DNA of 6,465 bases from JBCCRH01 sp039208045 (GTDB taxonomy: Bacteria; Bacteroidota; Bacteroidia; Chitinophagales; Saprospiraceae), in the NCBI GenBank assembly GCA_039208045.1, contig JBCCRH010000359.1, positions 1-6,465 on the forward strand. The letters are read 5' to 3'. Positions 5,704 to 6,465 of this stretch are shown here, piece by piece. The notes beneath the pieces were generated by a model, which worked only from the letters and a program-made list of their open reading frames with translations, did no database searches and was not told the origin of the DNA. How positions within the stretch are numbered: position 1 is the stretch's first letter; the number at the start of each line of letters is the position of its first letter. The position numbers and the translations under genes were made by a program.

Positions 5704-6465
5704 ATGAATACAAAAAGTACGTTCTACTGCCTCTTCTTAGTCCTTAGCACAGCTACTATTGGACGAAGTCAAATCGTAAACTTTCAGGATGCAGAGCTAA
5801 AGCGCTACTTCATCGAACAAGTTTGTATAGATACTGCATATAATGGAGTCTCTTTCTCCAATGACCTCCGTGTAGATACGAACGGAGATCAAATTATCCA
5901 ACAGGAGGAAGCCGAAAACATACACTATCTTCAGTTAAATGATCTTAGCAATAGCTACCATATTCAGTCCCTAGCAGACTTGAATGCTTTTCCAAATTTG
6001 AAATACCTGAAAGTAATATCCTTAGATGAGCTGACTAGCATTAGTCAACTACAGCTTGACAGCTTGCACTCGCTGTGGATTAGTGATGGAGTAGCATTGA
6101 GGGTCATTGATATTTCGAACCTCCCGGGTATCACCGAAATCCTTAGAATTGAAGGGCTTACTAAGCTGGACACGTTAAACATACAGAATGGCACAGTGAG
6201 TCAGCTCTTTTCACTGTTCTATAGCTTCAACATTAAATATGCTTGTATTGATAGTATTGCTGCCGAGCTAGACCAGTTTCAGGCCACAGGAGCCATGCTA
6301 CCCGGCATCGCTCCTTCTTTTGATTGCGGCTTGGTTAGCACACATTACGCCCCTAACGCACACATTCAGATTTATCCTAATCCAGCTAGCCATTGGATTC
6401 ATCTCCAGGCAGCAGTACCAATCAAAGAAATTATCATACACGATCAGCTTGGGAAACTGATCTTC
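5704..6465 (+). CDS. Secreted leucine-rich protein with T9SS type A sorting domain (3' end outside window)
   Basis: The frame is open from ATG 5704 to the window edge, 254 codons with no stop. A Sec signal peptide is evident (MNTKSTFYCLFLVLSTATIGRSQ, cleavage likely near residue 22-23). NFQDAELKRYFIE follows, then an EF-hand-like calcium loop at D58-E69 (DTNGDQIIQQEE), then irregular leucine-rich segments from about 73 to 180 (LQLNDLSN, NLKYLKVISL, QLDSLHSLWIS, LRVIDISNLPGI, KLDTLNIQNG). The module closes with two cysteines (C181, C208), the usual layout of Bacteroidota surface leucine-rich repeat proteins. From about 221 comes IQIYPNPAS.WIHL.....IKEIIIHDQLGKLIF, the start of a Por secretion type A sorting domain, so the protein should cross the outer membrane by the type IX system and be attached or released there. 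Only roughly 20-40 residues should be missing. It lies 27 bases after the GT2 gene with no clear promoter between, so read-through is possible. Confidence 0.93.
   Translation, partial: MNTKSTFYCLFLVLSTATIGRSQIVNFQDAELKRYFIEQVCIDTAYNGVSFSNDLRVDTNGDQIIQQEEAENIHYLQLNDLSNSYHIQSLADLNAFPNLKYLKVISLDELTSISQLQLDSLHSLWISDGVALRVIDISNLPGITEILRIEGLTKLDTLNIQNGTVSQLFSLFYSFNIKYACIDSIAAELDQFQATGAMLPGIAPSFDCGLVSTHYAPNAHIQIYPNPASHWIHLQAAVPIKEIIIHDQLGKLIF

Noticed and set aside
1..6465. CRISPR array, tRNA or rRNA gene
   Set aside because: I saw no regularly spaced direct repeats and recognised no tRNA or rRNA sequence; the gaps between genes are all under about 185 bases.

Overview
The window looks like chromosomal DNA of a Bacteroidota bacterium. 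Three things point there: a LytS/LytTR-type two-component pair, a secreted protein ending in a type IX secretion (T9SS) type A sorting domain, and gene starts with no visible Shine-Dalgarno sequence, one with a TTG-N-CATCTTTG-like Bacteroidota promoter. A member of Saprospiria or a relative is my guess; the sequence alone does not fix the genus.

Layout. At 1-1206 (+) lie the C-terminal part of a sensor histidine kinase, cut by the window edge, and its LytTR response regulator 9 bases later. At 1207-1342 there is a GC-rich stretch packed with inverted repeats between two convergent genes. At 1343-1888 (-) is a DUF1697 protein that has no ATG or GTG start and must begin at TTG. Just upstream of it, at 1926-1973, is a 48-bp loopless near-perfect palindrome. 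At 2071-3102 (+) is an AT-rich stand-alone YhcG/DUF1016 PD-(D/E)XK nuclease. At 3168-5676 (+) is a two-gene operon: a multi-pass membrane protein resembling a GT-C glycosyltransferase, overlapping by 8 bases a GT2 polyprenyl-phosphate sugar synthase-like protein. From 5704 to the end (+) runs the start of a secreted leucine-rich protein with an EF-hand-like loop and a T9SS sorting domain; it has no stop inside the window.

How the parts may work together. The kinase and regulator form one signalling unit whose targets are not visible. The two membrane glycosylation genes make a plausible donor-plus-transferase pair: the GT2 enzyme would load a sugar onto a lipid phosphate, and the GT-C-like protein would use it on the periplasmic side. 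Its acceptor is unknown; the T9SS cargo gene next to it is a suggestive neighbour only. The nuclease gene differs in base composition from its surroundings and is probably acquired.

The best leads for something undescribed are the palindrome at the TTG-started gene, the structured intergenic element, and the coupled glycosyltransferase pair. No complete new multi-gene system can be demonstrated from this window.
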